Assembly (NCBI RefSeq): GCF_946892675.1
Contig: NZ_CAMPOV010000001.1
Coordinates: 904,033-968,032 of the forward strand
DNA length: 64,000 bases
Reading direction: 5' to 3'
Source: Arthrobacter sp. Marseille-P9274
GTDB lineage: Bacteria; Actinomycetota; Actinomycetes; Actinomycetales; Micrococcaceae
The notes under the pieces were generated by a model. The model was not told the DNA's origin, searched no databases, and saw only the letters and a program-made list of their open reading frames with translations. The first letter of the stretch is position 1. The number at the start of each line of letters is the position of its first letter. The translations under genes were made by a program, and so were the position numbers. Positions 38,162-48,095 of this stretch are shown here, one piece after another.

Positions 38162-39379
38162 ATGTACACAGCCATGAAGGATCAGCTCGCCGCGGAGCTG
38201 CAGGGGATCCGCGACGCCGGGCTGTTCAAGGCCGAACGCCGGATCACCTCCCCGCAGTCCAGCCACATCACCGCCGGCAGCGCCGGCTCGGCGGCGGCGG
38301 AGGTGCTGAACTTCTGCGCCAACAACTACCTGGGCCTGGCGGACCATCCGGAGCTGATCGCCGCCGCGAAGACGGCGCTGGACGAGCGCGGTTTCGGCAT
38401 GGCCAGCGTCCGCTTCATCTGCGGCACGCAGGACAAGCACCTCGAGCTGGAGCGGCGGGTCTCGCAGTTCCTCGGCACCGAGGACACCATCCTGTTCTCT
38501 TCCTGCTTCGACGCCAACGGCGGCGTCTTCGAGGCGCTCTTCGGCCCCGAGGACGCCATCATCTCGGATGCGCTGAACCACGCCTCGATCATCGACGGGA
38601 TCCGGCTGTCCAAGGCGCAACGCTACCGGTATGCCAACCGGGACATGGCGGAGCTGGAGGCGCGGCTGCGGGAAACTGCGCAGATGAACGACGGCGGCGG
38701 CGCCAGGCGGCGGGTCATCGTCACCGACGGGGTCTTCTCCATGGACGGCTACCTGGCCCCGCTGCGCGCCATCTGCGACCTCGCCGAGCAGTACGACGCC
38801 CTCGTGATGGTGGATGATTCGCACGCCGTCGGCTTCATGGGGGACAGCGGCGCCGGCACGCCCGAGCACGCGGGCGTCGCGGACCGCGTGGACATCTACA
38901 CCGGCACGTTCGGCAAGGCCCTCGGCGGCGCCTCCGGCGGCTACGTGTCCGGCCGCGCGGAGATCGTCGCGATGCTGCGCCAGCGCGCCCGGCCGTACCT
39001 GTTCTCCAATTCCGTGGCCCCGGCGATCGTCGCCGCCACGCTGCGGGCACTCGATCTGGTGGCGGGCTCCGGGGAACTGCGCGGCCGGCTGCGGGAGAAC
39101 GCCGCGCTGTTCCGGAGCCGGATGGCCGAGGAGGGGTTCGACCTGCTGCCGGGCGAGCACCCGATCGTCCCGGTCATGTTCGGCGACGCCGTGCTCGCCG
39201 CGAAGACCGCTGAGGAGATGCTCCGGCGCGGCGTCTATGTCACCGCCTTCAGCTTCCCCGTGGTGCCCCGCGACGCGGCCCGGATCCGCGTGCAGCTGTC
39301 CGCCGCGCACAGCAAGGGCGACGTCGAGCAGTGCGTCGCTGCCTTCGTGGCGGCCCGTGCGGCGATAGGCGGGGGCTGA
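38162..39379 (+). CDS. kbl: Glycine C-acetyltransferase (2-amino-3-ketobutyrate CoA ligase)
   Basis: 405-residue PLP enzyme of the alpha-oxoamine synthase family. Splits 2-amino-3-ketobutyrate with CoA into glycine and acetyl-CoA. [44 protein letters not shown] and the PLP lysine (Lys252) in [14 protein letters not shown] are intact. Its stop overlaps the ATG of the next gene (TGATG). Confidence 0.96.
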   Translation: MYTAMKDQLAAELQGIRDAGLFKAERRITSPQSSHITAGSAGSAAAEVLNFCANNYLGLADHPELIAAAKTALDERGFGMASVRFICGTQDKHLELERRVSQFLGTEDTILFSSCFDANGGVFEALFGPEDAIISDALNHASIIDGIRLSKAQRYRYANRDMAELEARLRETAQMNDGGGARRRVIVTDGVFSMDGYLAPLRAICDLAEQYDALVMVDDSHAVGFMGDSGAGTPEHAGVADRVDIYTGTFGKALGGASGGYVSGRAEIVAMLRQRARPYLFSNSVAPAIVAATLRALDLVAGSGELRGRLRENAALFRSRMAEEGFDLLPGEHPIVPVMFGDAVLAAKTAEEMLRRGVYVTAFSFPVVPRDAARIRVQLSAAHSKGDVEQCVAAFVAARAAIGGG

Positions 39380-40422
39380 TGGGACTGCGGCACCGGCTCA
39401 AGAAACGCCGGCCGTCGCAGGACGCGATGGTGCGGGCGTTCTGGCAGTGGTGGGAGGACGAGGCGGCAGCGAAGATCTGCACCGGCGGCGAGGGCTTCGC
39501 CGATCCCTACGTCAAGCGGCTGAACCAGCGGATCTCGCGGATCAGCCGGGGCCTGGCCTGGGAGCTGGGCACCGGGTCGGTGGCGGAGCACGAGCTGGTG
39601 ATCTTCGCCGAGCAGCCCGCCCAGGCCGCGCTGGCCCGCCGCGTGCTGAAGGCGGCCCCGGCCCCGGACCTGCACTGGGAATACTCGGACCGGCGGCAGG
39701 CGGCCGCGGACTTCGAAGAGCTCACGCTCGGCATCTCCGGCGAGGACTTCGCGGCCGAGGATTTCCGCGTGCGGCTGCTGCTCAACCGCTACTCCGCGGA
39801 CATCGCCGTCTACCACCCCAACCTGGCGCAGCTCCCCGAGAACAAGCGCATGCTGCCGGTCTCGGTGATGCTGGACCACGCCATCGGGCAGGCGGATGCG
39901 GCCGCCTGGATCGGCATCGTCGAGCCGGTGCTGCAGCCGCATCCGGAGGACATCCCGCTCACCGGCCTGCGGGAGGTCGTCGACCGGCTGCGCGCCGGCG
40001 CCCTGGACGAGCACGGGCAGCCGATCTGGGAGGAATTGCACGGGGTGGCCGTGGACGGGGAGCCGATCACCGCCGTCGTCCAGGTCCCGCTGGTCTCCGC
40101 CTTCTGGCCGGACTTCGACCAGCACGTGGCCATCCGGCTGGCCTACCAGACGGAACTCGGCGGCGGCCAGCCCGGCGGCACCTCGGCGCAGCGGCTGCAG
40201 GAGCTGGAGGAAGCACTCTCCGCCGGCCTGGGCGCGGACGGCAGGCTCGTGGCGACGGAGACCACGCCCGGCCGCCGGACCCTGCACTTCTACGTGGACT
40301 CCACCACCTCGGCCGCCTGGCAGCTGGAGGCCGGCAGCGTGGACTGGCCGGAGGGGCAGGTCGGCGTGGGCGCCGAAATGGATCCGTCCTGGTCCTCGGT
40401 GAAGCACCTGCGGCTGCGCTGA
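39379..40422 (+). CDS. DUF695-like protein, function unknown
   Basis: 347 residues, cytosolic, no signal peptide or membrane helix. Begins [25 protein letters not shown]. The C-terminal third (GRLVATETTPGRRTLHFYVDST) resembles DUF695, which is of unknown function. The start overlaps the kbl stop, so it is translationally coupled to threonine catabolism, but nothing in the sequence shows a role there. Confidence 0.7.
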   Translation: MGLRHRLKKRRPSQDAMVRAFWQWWEDEAAAKICTGGEGFADPYVKRLNQRISRISRGLAWELGTGSVAEHELVIFAEQPAQAALARRVLKAAPAPDLHWEYSDRRQAAADFEELTLGISGEDFAAEDFRVRLLLNRYSADIAVYHPNLAQLPENKRMLPVSVMLDHAIGQADAAAWIGIVEPVLQPHPEDIPLTGLREVVDRLRAGALDEHGQPIWEELHGVAVDGEPITAVVQVPLVSAFWPDFDQHVAIRLAYQTELGGGQPGGTSAQRLQELEEALSAGLGADGRLVATETTPGRRTLHFYVDSTTSAAWQLEAGSVDWPEGQVGVGAEMDPSWSSVKHLRLR

Positions 40423-40467
40423 GTCCCGGCAGGCGGCCCCTCCCGGCGCCGGAAAGAGGCGGGCCCG

Positions 40468-41610
40468 CTAGCTGAGGCCGCCGGTCAGTTTGCTGTAGGC
40501 GCGGAAGTAGCGCAGGCCCAGCTCGCGCGCACCGGCGGCGCTGTAGTGGATGGTGTCGCCGGCGGTCGCGGCCCCCTGCGGTCCCTCGACGAAGGCCGTC
40601 AGTGGCCGTTCCGAGGAGATGGCGCGGTGCACGCGGTCGATGCCGCGCGCCGACGGGCTGGCGACGACCCACTCGGGCACCATTCCGCCGGCCAGGAACG
40701 GCACCGGCCCGAGCTCCGCGCGGAACAGGTCGATCAGCTGCAGCAGCTTCCGCCGGTACCACCGTTCGTCCACCCGGGCCATGGCGTCCGCCTCGCCCTG
40801 GTGCCAGAGGATCGCCGCCAGCCGGTGGGACGGGTTCAGCGCCAGCGCCCGGGCGCAGGCGTCCGCGGCGCGGCGGGCCAGGTTGACCGCCGCGGCCTTG
40901 TTGTCCGGGTCCCAGCTGTAGTCCGCGTTGCCCGCGAAGCCGGTGCCGCCGCGGGCCGCCGGCACGAGCAGGACCTTGCGGTCCGCCTCCTGGTGGAGCC
41001 AGAGCTGGCGGCCGAACTCCATCCCCGGCCCGACCGCGGGCGATCCGCCGAACAGGTACTGGGTGACGTGGAAGAGCGAGTCCTCGGCCGGGAGCACCTT
41101 GCCCGCGTACGGCCCCGAACCGGCGAGCTGCTCGACGCCGTCGAACCCGGCGTCGAGCGCGGGATCGTAGGGCAGCCCGGCGCCCTGCATGTTGGACTGG
41201 CCGACCAGAAGCACGACGTCGGCGCCGGCCTTGCGCGGATCGGTCCGGCCGTTCTTCGGGGCGGGGAGGCCCGCGGCCTGGCCGCCCGCGGCGGCCGGGC
41301 GGAGGAGTTCCGCGAGGGCGCGGTGCGTGGCCGAGGATGGATCGGCGACCAGCCGCGCGATGTCCTCGTCCGACGGCGGCACGGTGGGCCCACTGCCCGG
41401 GAGGCCCGGGGCGCCCGTGGCGGCGTGGGTCGCGGCCGCACCGGCGGTCCCGGCGCCCAGGCCGACGGCGATGATGGGAACGGCGCGCTGCAGCAGCGTG
41501 CGGCGACTCGGAATCTGCCTGCCCTCTGCGGCCGGCTCGGACTGGTCTGGTTCCACGAAGCGCCCCCTCCCGCGCAGCGACGGCCGGCGTTGAGGCTGCC
41601 GGCCGGACAC
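40468..41610 (-). CDS. Exported SGNH-type acetylesterase (sialate O-acetylesterase/SASA family)
   Basis: 380 residues. A twin-arginine-like signal (SRRTLLQRAVPIIAVGLGAG, about 35-54) precedes an Ala-rich cleavage region. The hydrolase starts near 130: LLVGQSNMQGAG carries the catalytic Ser, AILWHQGEADAM is the conserved Glu block, and DTIHYSAAGARELG supplies the Asp/His end of the triad. Expected to remove O-acetyl groups from a carbohydrate outside the cell. Its ATG is five bases after the hutH stop, so transcription could read through, although no metabolic link to histidine is apparent. Confidence 0.8.
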   Translation of the reverse strand: MSGRQPQRRPSLRGRGRFVEPDQSEPAAEGRQIPSRRTLLQRAVPIIAVGLGAGTAGAAATHAATGAPGLPGSGPTVPPSDEDIARLVADPSSATHRALAELLRPAAAGGQAAGLPAPKNGRTDPRKAGADVVLLVGQSNMQGAGLPYDPALDAGFDGVEQLAGSGPYAGKVLPAEDSLFHVTQYLFGGSPAVGPGMEFGRQLWLHQEADRKVLLVPAARGGTGFAGNADYSWDPDNKAAAVNLARRAADACARALALNPSHRLAAILWHQGEADAMARVDERWYRRKLLQLIDLFRAELGPVPFLAGGMVPEWVVASPSARGIDRVHRAISSERPLTAFVEGPQGAATAGDTIHYSAAGARELGLRYFRAYSKLTGGLS

Positions 41611-41615
41611 AGGAA

Positions 41616-43217
41616 TCAGCTTAGCGGCGAATCCAGCTCCTGCTCGACGGCCTCGAGGAGCGTGCCTCCGGCGACCAGTACGCGGACGGCTTCGATCTCC
41701 GGGGCCAGGTAGCGGTCCGGACCCGGTCCCTCGACGACCTTGCGGATCTGGCGCCGGGCCGCCGCGATGGCGGGCGAACTGCGGCAGGTGTCGACGCCGC
41801 CGTCGCGCATGTCCAGCGCCCGGGCCGAGGTCAGCAGCTCGACCGCCAGCACGCGGGTTAGCCCGTCCACCGCCCGGCGCAGCTTCAGCCCGGCGGCCCA
41901 GCCCATGGAGACGTGGTCCTCCTGCATCGCCGAGGACGGGATGGAATCGGCCGAGGCGGGGTTGGCCAATCGCTTGAGCTCGGAGACGATGCCGGCCTGG
42001 GTGTACTGCGCAATCATGTGGCCGGAATCCACGCCGGGATCGCCGGCCAGGAAGGCGTTCAGCCCGTGGCTGCGCGCGGCGTCCAGGAAGCGGTCGGTGC
42101 GGCGTTCGCTCATGGAGGCCAGGTCCGCCACCGCGATGGCCAGGAAGTCCAGCACGTAGCCGACCGGGGCGCCGTGGAAGTTGCCGTTCGACTCCACTCG
42201 GCCGTCCACCGTGACCACCGGGTTGTCGATCGCTGAGGCCAGTTCGTAGCCGGCGACGGACTCGGCGTACGCCAGGGTGGAGCGGGCCGCGCCGTGTACC
42301 TGCGGGGCGCAGCGCAGCGAGTAGGCATCCTGCACCCGGGTGAAGCGGTGTGCGTTGCCGCCCGCTTCCTTCTGCCCCGCGACCAGGTCCGAGCCGGCCA
42401 GGATCCGGCGCATGTTCGACGCCGCGCTGATCTGTCCCGGGTGCGGGCGCAGCGCGTGCAGGTCCTCGGCCAGCACGTCGTCCGTGCCGAGCAGGCCCTC
42501 GATGCTCATCGCGGCCGCGAGGTCCGCCGTCTTCAGCAGCCGGTGAAGGTCGTCCGCCGCCATGAGCAGCATGCCGAGCATGCCGTCCGTGCCGTTGATC
42601 AGCGCCAGGCCCTCCTTTTCCCGCAGTTCCACCGGCTCAAGCCCCGCGGCAGCCAGCGCGTCCGCGGCCGGCGCCAGACCGCCGTCGTGCGTGCGCACCT
42701 GGCCTTCGCCCATTAGGGCGAGGGCGCAGTGGGCCAGCGGCGCGAGGTCACCGGAACAGCCCAGCGAACCGTATTCGCCGATGACGGGCGTGATGCCGGC
42801 ATTGAGGATGCCGGCATAGGCCTGCGCGACGGCGGGGCGCACCCCGGTGCGGCCGGTCGCCATGGTGGCCAGCCGGTTGAGCATCAGCCCGCGGACTACC
42901 TCCCGGTCCACCTCGGCGCCGGAGCTTGCGGCATGGCTGCGGATCAGGCTGCGCTGGAGCTGCGTCCGCTGCTCGAGGGGGATCTGCCGGGTGGCGAGCG
43001 CGCCGAAGCCGGTGGAGACGCCGTAGTGCGGCTTGTCGTCCGTGACCAGGGCCTCGATGACGGCGCGGGACTCCGCCATCGCCGCGAGCGAAGCGTCGCT
43101 CAGCTCGACCCGGGCGCCGTGGCGGGCGACGGAGACCACCTCGGCGGGGGAGAGCGGGCCGGTGGAGACGGTGACGGTGGCCGCGACGGGGGCCGGAGTG
43201 GTAGCCGGGGTGGTCAT
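41616..43217 (-). CDS. hutH: Histidine ammonia-lyase
   Basis: Removes ammonia from L-histidine to give urocanate, the first hut step. 533 residues. The self-made MIO cofactor should form from Cys154-Ser155-Gly156 in GSLGCSGDLAPLAH; Tyr65 in HYGVSTGFG is the usual catalytic tyrosine. LINGTDGMLGML and the QEDHVSMG block near the C-terminus are typical of HutH. The start at 43217 (MTTPATTPAP) gives a short variable lead. It lies 47 bases downstream of the binding-protein gene on the same strand. Confidence 0.96.
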   Translation of the reverse strand: MTTPATTPAPVAATVTVSTGPLSPAEVVSVARHGARVELSDASLAAMAESRAVIEALVTDDKPHYGVSTGFGALATRQIPLEQRTQLQRSLIRSHAASSGAEVDREVVRGLMLNRLATMATGRTGVRPAVAQAYAGILNAGITPVIGEYGSLGCSGDLAPLAHCALALMGEGQVRTHDGGLAPAADALAAAGLEPVELREKEGLALINGTDGMLGMLLMAADDLHRLLKTADLAAAMSIEGLLGTDDVLAEDLHALRPHPGQISAASNMRRILAGSDLVAGQKEAGGNAHRFTRVQDAYSLRCAPQVHGAARSTLAYAESVAGYELASAIDNPVVTVDGRVESNGNFHGAPVGYVLDFLAIAVADLASMSERRTDRFLDAARSHGLNAFLAGDPGVDSGHMIAQYTQAGIVSELKRLANPASADSIPSSAMQEDHVSMGWAAGLKLRRAVDGLTRVLAVELLTSARALDMRDGGVDTCRSSPAIAAARRQIRKVVEGPGPDRYLAPEIEAVRVLVAGGTLLEAVEQELDSPLS

Positions 43218-43264
43218 GGTGCCTTTCGGATGCTGCGGGCGGGGATGATGCTCAAGTCGGGTTT

Positions 43265-44284
43265 TCACTCGGCGATCAGGGCCTGGTAGTCGGGCTCCTT
43301 TTCGAGGACACCGTACTTCTTGGCCGCGGTGCCCAGCTTCTGGAGGGCGTCCATGTTCACGTCCTCGTGCCACGTGGACATTTCCACCTTGCCGGCCAGC
43401 TCGGGCGTGATCTTTGCGTAGTCCTGGATGATGGTGCGCACCTCGTCGTCATTGGCGGCGGCGAACTCGAAGGACTTGGCCAGCGCTCGCCGGAAACGCT
43501 CCACGAGTTCGGGGTTCTTCTGCAGGGTCTCCTGGGAGGCGAAGTAGAAGGCGGAGTCGAAGTTGTCGGCCAGGTCGGTCATCGGGCTGGCCACGATCGT
43601 GCCGCCGGCGTCGAGGATCTGCGTGCGGAACGGCTCGGTGGTCCATGCGGCGTCAACGTCGCCGCGCTCGAGGGCGGCCGGCATGTTCGGGTAGGGCATC
43701 TCGACGAAGTCAACACTCTGCGGATCGGCGCCGGCCTGCTCCATCGAGTTGCGGATGGTGACGTCGGCGAAGTTGTTGAGGGCATTGACGGCCACGGTCT
43801 TTCCGGACAGGTCGGCGGCGTCCTTTATGCCGCTCTCCGGCATGGCGGCGACCTCGGTGACGTCCTGTCCGGCTTCATTCGTGGAGCTGGAGCCGTTGGA
43901 GACGACGGAAATCGGCAGCCCCTTGTCCTGTGCGACCAGCAGCGAGACGGCGTTCGAGTAGCCGAACTGGTACTCGCCGGTCATGACAGCCGGAACGATG
44001 GCGGCCCCGCCCTGCGCCAGCTGGACCTCGAGGTCGATCCCTTCATCCTCGAAGTAGCCCTCCTGGATGCCCAGGTAGACGGGGGCGACGTCCGTGATGG
44101 GAATGAGCCCGACGCTGACCTGTTCCAGGTTCCCGGAGCCCTCGCTGCCCGTGGCCGGGGCCGAATTGTTGGAGGACGGGCTGCCTCCGCCGCAGCCCGC
44201 TAGTACCAGGGTGGCTGCGGCTGCTGCGGCGGCCGCAGCGGTGCGGCGGCGGACGGACCTGAGGGCCGAGGACTGTGTCACCAT
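43265..44284 (-). CDS. ABC transporter substrate-binding lipoprotein (SsuA/ThiY/NMT1 type), no permease nearby
   Basis: 339 residues. Lipoprotein signal with basic start, poly-Ala core and lipobox LVLAGC (Cys near residue 31), then a Ser/Gly linker. The mature fold is of the NMT1/SsuA class: VSVGLIPITDVAPVYLGIQEGYFEDEGIDLEV and VDAAWTTEPFRTQI. These deliver small organic ligands to a two-subunit importer, but no permease or ATPase gene is in this window. Its position upstream of hutH and divergent from the IclR gene suggests histidine, urocanate or a related nitrogen source as ligand. Confidence 0.85.
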   Translation of the reverse strand: MVTQSSALRSVRRRTAAAAAAAAATLVLAGCGGGSPSSNNSAPATGSEGSGNLEQVSVGLIPITDVAPVYLGIQEGYFEDEGIDLEVQLAQGGAAIVPAVMTGEYQFGYSNAVSLLVAQDKGLPISVVSNGSSSTNEAGQDVTEVAAMPESGIKDAADLSGKTVAVNALNNFADVTIRNSMEQAGADPQSVDFVEMPYPNMPAALERGDVDAAWTTEPFRTQILDAGGTIVASPMTDLADNFDSAFYFASQETLQKNPELVERFRRALAKSFEFAAANDDEVRTIIQDYAKITPELAGKVEMSTWHEDVNMDALQKLGTAAKKYGVLEKEPDYQALIAE

Positions 44285-44466
44285 GTGTGCTCCCGATATG
44301 CCGAAGGGCGGTAGGGGTATTTCGTTCTGTAAAACGCCAAGACTGCTAACTGAAAGGTACAGAGGGCGCGGCGCCGCGTCAATGCTTTTCGTGCAACAGT
44401 ATTGCCGGTCAATGAAATGAGTGTTTTACTGAGTGCAACAAATCCACGAGATTCCGGAGCGTGACC
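44285..44466. promoter_or_regulatory. Divergent regulatory region of the hut locus
   Basis: AT-rich island between the binding protein and the IclR-type gene. GTAAAAC near 44336 and GTTTTAC near 44422 form a wide inverted pair, and GTGCAAC occurs twice in direct order, near 44391 and 44434. These are candidate sites for the IclR-type regulator and for promoters of both transcripts; the assignment is inferred from position. Confidence 0.35.
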
Positions 44467-45165
44467 ATGGCTTCCGCCAACGGGCCCGATGCCACTACCC
44501 GCGCCGCCGACCGCGCCCTCGGCCTGCTGCGCGTGGTCTGCGAGCGCGACGGCGTCAAACTCGCCGACGCCGCCAAGGAAGTCGACTTGTCGGCGAGCAC
44601 GGCGCTGCGGCTGCTGCGCACCCTCGAGGCCAGCGGCTTTGTGGCGAAGCGGGGGGACGGGCTCTACCGGCCGGGATTCCGGATGGTGCAGCTGGGCGTG
44701 CAGGCCCTGAGCCACGAGTCGCTGGTCGCAACGAGCCGCGCCTCGCTGCGGGCCCTGGTCGAGCGCACCGGCGAATCGGCCTACCTGAGCGTTGCCACAG
44801 GCCCCGCCCACGGCCTGTACCTGGCCATCGAAGAAGGCACGCACACGGTCCGGCACGTCAACTGGGTGGGCCGCGCCTTCCCGCTGGACGGCAGCGCCGC
44901 CGGCCAAGCCCTGGCGGGCGGCGTGGAACCGGGTTCCTTCGCCGTCGTGGCCAACGGAGTGGAGCCGGATATCACCGCGGTGGCCGCCCCGGTCCTGGCC
45001 GGATCCAAGGTCGTGGCCGCCCTGAGTATCGTCGCGCCCAGCTACCGCACCACCAAGGAGGCCGCGCGGTCACTGGGCGAGCTCGTCGCCGCGGAAGCCG
45101 GCCGGCTGTTCGCCAACCCCACGGTGGTCGATCCGGCCGCCACAACCGCCCCGTTCGCCTCCTGA
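44467..45165 (+). CDS. IclR-family transcriptional regulator, probable hut regulator
   Basis: 232 residues. The winged helix-turn-helix is at about 10-70 ([42 protein letters not shown]) and the IclR ligand-binding domain at about 85-220 ([20 protein letters not shown] through [15 protein letters not shown]). ATG at 44467 is preferred to the GTG six bases earlier because GGAG sits eight bases before it. It is the first gene of the rightward hut run and divergent from the binding protein and hutH, so control of the hut genes is the simple inference. Confidence 0.88.
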   Translation: MASANGPDATTRAADRALGLLRVVCERDGVKLADAAKEVDLSASTALRLLRTLEASGFVAKRGDGLYRPGFRMVQLGVQALSHESLVATSRASLRALVERTGESAYLSVATGPAHGLYLAIEEGTHTVRHVNWVGRAFPLDGSAAGQALAGGVEPGSFAVVANGVEPDITAVAAPVLAGSKVVAALSIVAPSYRTTKEAARSLGELVAAEAGRLFANPTVVDPAATTAPFAS

Positions 45166-45196
45166 CAGCCCCGACGGACAGAAAGAGTTCGACACC

Positions 45197-46885
45197 ATGA
45201 CGTTCACCCGGCACGATCCCTCCCGCTCCATCCGAGCGCCCCGCGGCACCGCCCTGACTGCCAAGAGCTGGCAGACCGAGGCGCCGCTGCGGATGCTGAT
45301 GAACAACCTGGATCCCGAGGTCGCCGAGCGGCCGGAGGACCTGGTGGTGTACGGCGGCACGGGCCGTGCAGCGCGCAGCTGGGAAGCCTACGACGCCATC
45401 ATCCGCACCCTCGAAACCCTGGAGAAGGACGAGACCCTGCTGGTGCAGTCCGGCAAGCCGGTCGGCGTGCTGCGCACCCATGAGTGGGCCCCGCGGGTGC
45501 TGATCGCCAACTCGAACCTGGTGGGGGACTGGGCCAACTGGCCGGAGTTCCGCCGGCTCGAGGCCGAGGGCCTGATGATGTACGGCCAGATGACCGCCGG
45601 CTCCTGGATCTACATCGGCACGCAGGGCATCCTGCAGGGCACCTTCGAGACCTTCGCCGCCGTGGCGGCCAAGAAATTCGCAGAGCAGGGAGCCACGCTG
45701 GCAGGAACGCTGACCCTGACCGGCGGCTGCGGCGGCATGGGCGGGGCCCAGCCGCTCGCCGTGACGCTGAACGGCGGAGCGTGCCTGATTGTCGACGTCG
45801 ACGAGTCGCGGCTGCGCCGCCGCGCCGGCAAGCGCTACCTGGATGAGGTGGAAACGGACCTGGACGCCGCCGTCGCAAAGGTCCTGAAGGCGAAGGAGGA
45901 GAAGCGTCCGCTCTCCGTGGGCTACGTGGGCAACGCCGCCGCGGTGTTCCCCGAGCTCCTGCGCCGGCACAGAGCCGGCGAACTCACGGTCGACGTCGTG
46001 ACGGACCAGACGTCCGCCCACGACCCGCTGAGCTACCTGCCCGAAGACATCGCGTTCGAGGACTGGCGCGCCGAGGCCGAGGCGGACCCGGCCGGCTTCA
46101 CGAAGAAGGCGCAGGCATCGATGGCCCGGCACGTGCAGGCGATGGTGGAGTTCCAGGATGCCGGCGCCGAGGTGTTCGACTACGGCAACTCCATCCGCGA
46201 CGAGGCCCGCAAGGGCGGCTACGGGCGGGCCTTCGAGTTCCCCGGCTTCGTCCCCGCCTACATCCGCCCGCTGTTCTGCGAGGGCCTGGGCCCGTTCCGC
46301 TGGGTGGCGCTCTCCGGCGACCCGGAGGACATCCGCGTCACGGACCAGGCGATCAAGGAGCTCTTCCCGGAGAACGATCACCTGCACCGCTGGCTCGATG
46401 CGGCCGCCGAGCACGTCGAGTTCGAGGGCCTGCCCGCGCGGATCTGCTGGCTCGGCTACGGCGAGCGGCACAAGGCGGGCCTGCTGTTCAACCGGCTCGT
46501 GGCCGAGGGCAAGGTCTCGGCGCCGATCGTGATCGGCCGGGACCACCTGGATTCCGGCTCGGTCGCCAGCCCGTACCGGGAGACCGAAGCGATGGCGGAC
46601 GGCTCGGATGCGATCGCGGACTGGCCGCTGCTCAACGCGCTGGTCAACACGTCCTCCGGCGCCACCTGGGTGTCCATCCACCACGGCGGCGGCGTGGGCA
46701 TCGGCCGCTCCATCCACGCCGGGCAGGTCTCCGTCGCCGACGGCACCGAGCTCGCGGCGCAGAAGCTGGAGCGCCTGCTCACCAACGACCCGGGCATGGG
46801 CGTCATCCGCCACGTCGACGCCGGCTACGAGCGCGCCGCGGAGGTTGCCGCCGAGCGCGGGGTGCGCATCCCGATGGGTGAGTAG
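45197..46885 (+). CDS. hutU: Urocanate hydratase
   Basis: 562-residue NAD-dependent enzyme that adds water to urocanate to form 4-imidazolone-5-propionate. Nearly every stretch matches the family: [34 protein letters not shown]-like block, [16 protein letters not shown] for [23 protein letters not shown] with the conserved active-site Cys, and [19 protein letters not shown]. It follows the IclR gene by 31 bases. Confidence 0.97.
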   Translation: MTFTRHDPSRSIRAPRGTALTAKSWQTEAPLRMLMNNLDPEVAERPEDLVVYGGTGRAARSWEAYDAIIRTLETLEKDETLLVQSGKPVGVLRTHEWAPRVLIANSNLVGDWANWPEFRRLEAEGLMMYGQMTAGSWIYIGTQGILQGTFETFAAVAAKKFAEQGATLAGTLTLTGGCGGMGGAQPLAVTLNGGACLIVDVDESRLRRRAGKRYLDEVETDLDAAVAKVLKAKEEKRPLSVGYVGNAAAVFPELLRRHRAGELTVDVVTDQTSAHDPLSYLPEDIAFEDWRAEAEADPAGFTKKAQASMARHVQAMVEFQDAGAEVFDYGNSIRDEARKGGYGRAFEFPGFVPAYIRPLFCEGLGPFRWVALSGDPEDIRVTDQAIKELFPENDHLHRWLDAAAEHVEFEGLPARICWLGYGERHKAGLLFNRLVAEGKVSAPIVIGRDHLDSGSVASPYRETEAMADGSDAIADWPLLNALVNTSSGATWVSIHHGGGVGIGRSIHAGQVSVADGTELAAQKLERLLTNDPGMGVIRHVDAGYERAAEVAAERGVRIPMGE

Positions 46886-46895
46886 GGTAGTGCCC

Positions 46896-48095
46896 ATGGA
46901 CACCGTCACATCGTTGCTGGACTCCATTGCCGACGTCGGACGCGACCCGGTGCGCGGAGGCTACACTCGGCCGGTCTACTCGGCGGCCGAACTGGACCTA
47001 CGCGCCTGGTTCAGCGAGCAGGCCGGACGCCGCGGGCTGGCGGTCGACACTGACCGCAACGGCATCCTCTGGGCCTGGTGGGGCGAACCGCAGCGGGGCG
47101 CCCTGGTCACCGGCAGCCATCTGGATTCGGTGCCCGGCGGCGGGGCCTTTGACGGGCCGCTGGGCGTCGCATCGGCACTGGCGGCCGTGGACGTGCTCAA
47201 GGCACGCGGCGTGGAGCCGAACCGGTCGCTGGCCGTGGCGGTCTTTCCCGAGGAGGAGGGCTCCAGGTTCGGCGTCGCCTGCCTCGGCTCGCGGCTGCTC
47301 ACCGGCGCCATCGATGCCGACAGGGCGAGGAATTTGAGGGACGACGACGGCAACACCCTGGCCGACGTGGCCCGCCGCAACGGACTGGACCCCCGGCTGC
47401 TGGGCCGGGACGAGGAGGCGCTCGGGCGGATCGGGGACTTCGTCGAACTGCACGTCGAGCAGGGCCGCGGCCTTGGCGAGGACGGGCCCGCCATCGCCGT
47501 CGGAACTTCCATCCTTGGCCACGGCCGCTGGAAGCTGAGCGTGCATGGCCAAGGCAACCACGCGGGCACCACCCTGATGGAGGACCGGCAGGATCCCATG
47601 GTGGCCGCCGCGCAGATCGTCCTGGCCGTGCGGCAGGTCGCCGCCGCCCGCAGGGACGCCCGGGCCACGGTGGGGCGGCTGCAGCCGGTGCCGGGCGGGA
47701 CCAACGTCATCGCCTCCCGGGTGGACCTCTGGCTGGACGTCCGGCATCCCGACGACGAGGTCACGGCCGGCCTGGTGGAGGCCATCCACGGCAAGGCGCA
47801 GAAGATCGCGGCCTTCGAGGGCTGCACGGCGACGCTGACCGAGGAGTCCTTCAGCGGGACGGTGCAGTTCGATGCGGCACTGCAGCGGCAGGTCGGCAAC
47901 GCCCTACCCGGAGCCCCGCTGCTGGCCACCGGAGCGGGGCACGACGCCGGGGTGCTGGCCGGCTATGCGCCGTCGGCCATGGTCTTTGTCCGCAACCCGA
48001 CCGGCATCTCGCATTCTCCCGAGGAACACGTGGAGGACGCGGACGCCGATGCCGGGGCCGAGGCGCTCGCGGACGTGCTGGAGGCCCTGCTGTGA
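46896..48095 (+). CDS. M20-family amidohydrolase (allantoate amidohydrolase/N-carbamoylase type) in the hut operon
   Basis: 399 residues. Two-metal peptidase-like amidohydrolase: metal ligands in GSHLDSVPGGGAFDG, FPEEEGSRFG, ELHVEQG and GISHSPEEH, and the dimer-domain arginine/asparagine set in GNHAGTTLMEDRQDP and PGGTNVIASR. Relatives hydrolyse allantoate, ureidoglycolate or N-carbamoyl amino acids. Here it lies between hutU and hutF (its stop overlaps the hutF start), and the window has no HutG, so hydrolysis of N-formyl-L-glutamate to glutamate and formate is the inferred job. Confidence 0.85.
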   Translation: MDTVTSLLDSIADVGRDPVRGGYTRPVYSAAELDLRAWFSEQAGRRGLAVDTDRNGILWAWWGEPQRGALVTGSHLDSVPGGGAFDGPLGVASALAAVDVLKARGVEPNRSLAVAVFPEEEGSRFGVACLGSRLLTGAIDADRARNLRDDDGNTLADVARRNGLDPRLLGRDEEALGRIGDFVELHVEQGRGLGEDGPAIAVGTSILGHGRWKLSVHGQGNHAGTTLMEDRQDPMVAAAQIVLAVRQVAAARRDARATVGRLQPVPGGTNVIASRVDLWLDVRHPDDEVTAGLVEAIHGKAQKIAAFEGCTATLTEESFSGTVQFDAALQRQVGNALPGAPLLATGAGHDAGVLAGYAPSAMVFVRNPTGISHSPEEHVEDADADAGAEALADVLEALL

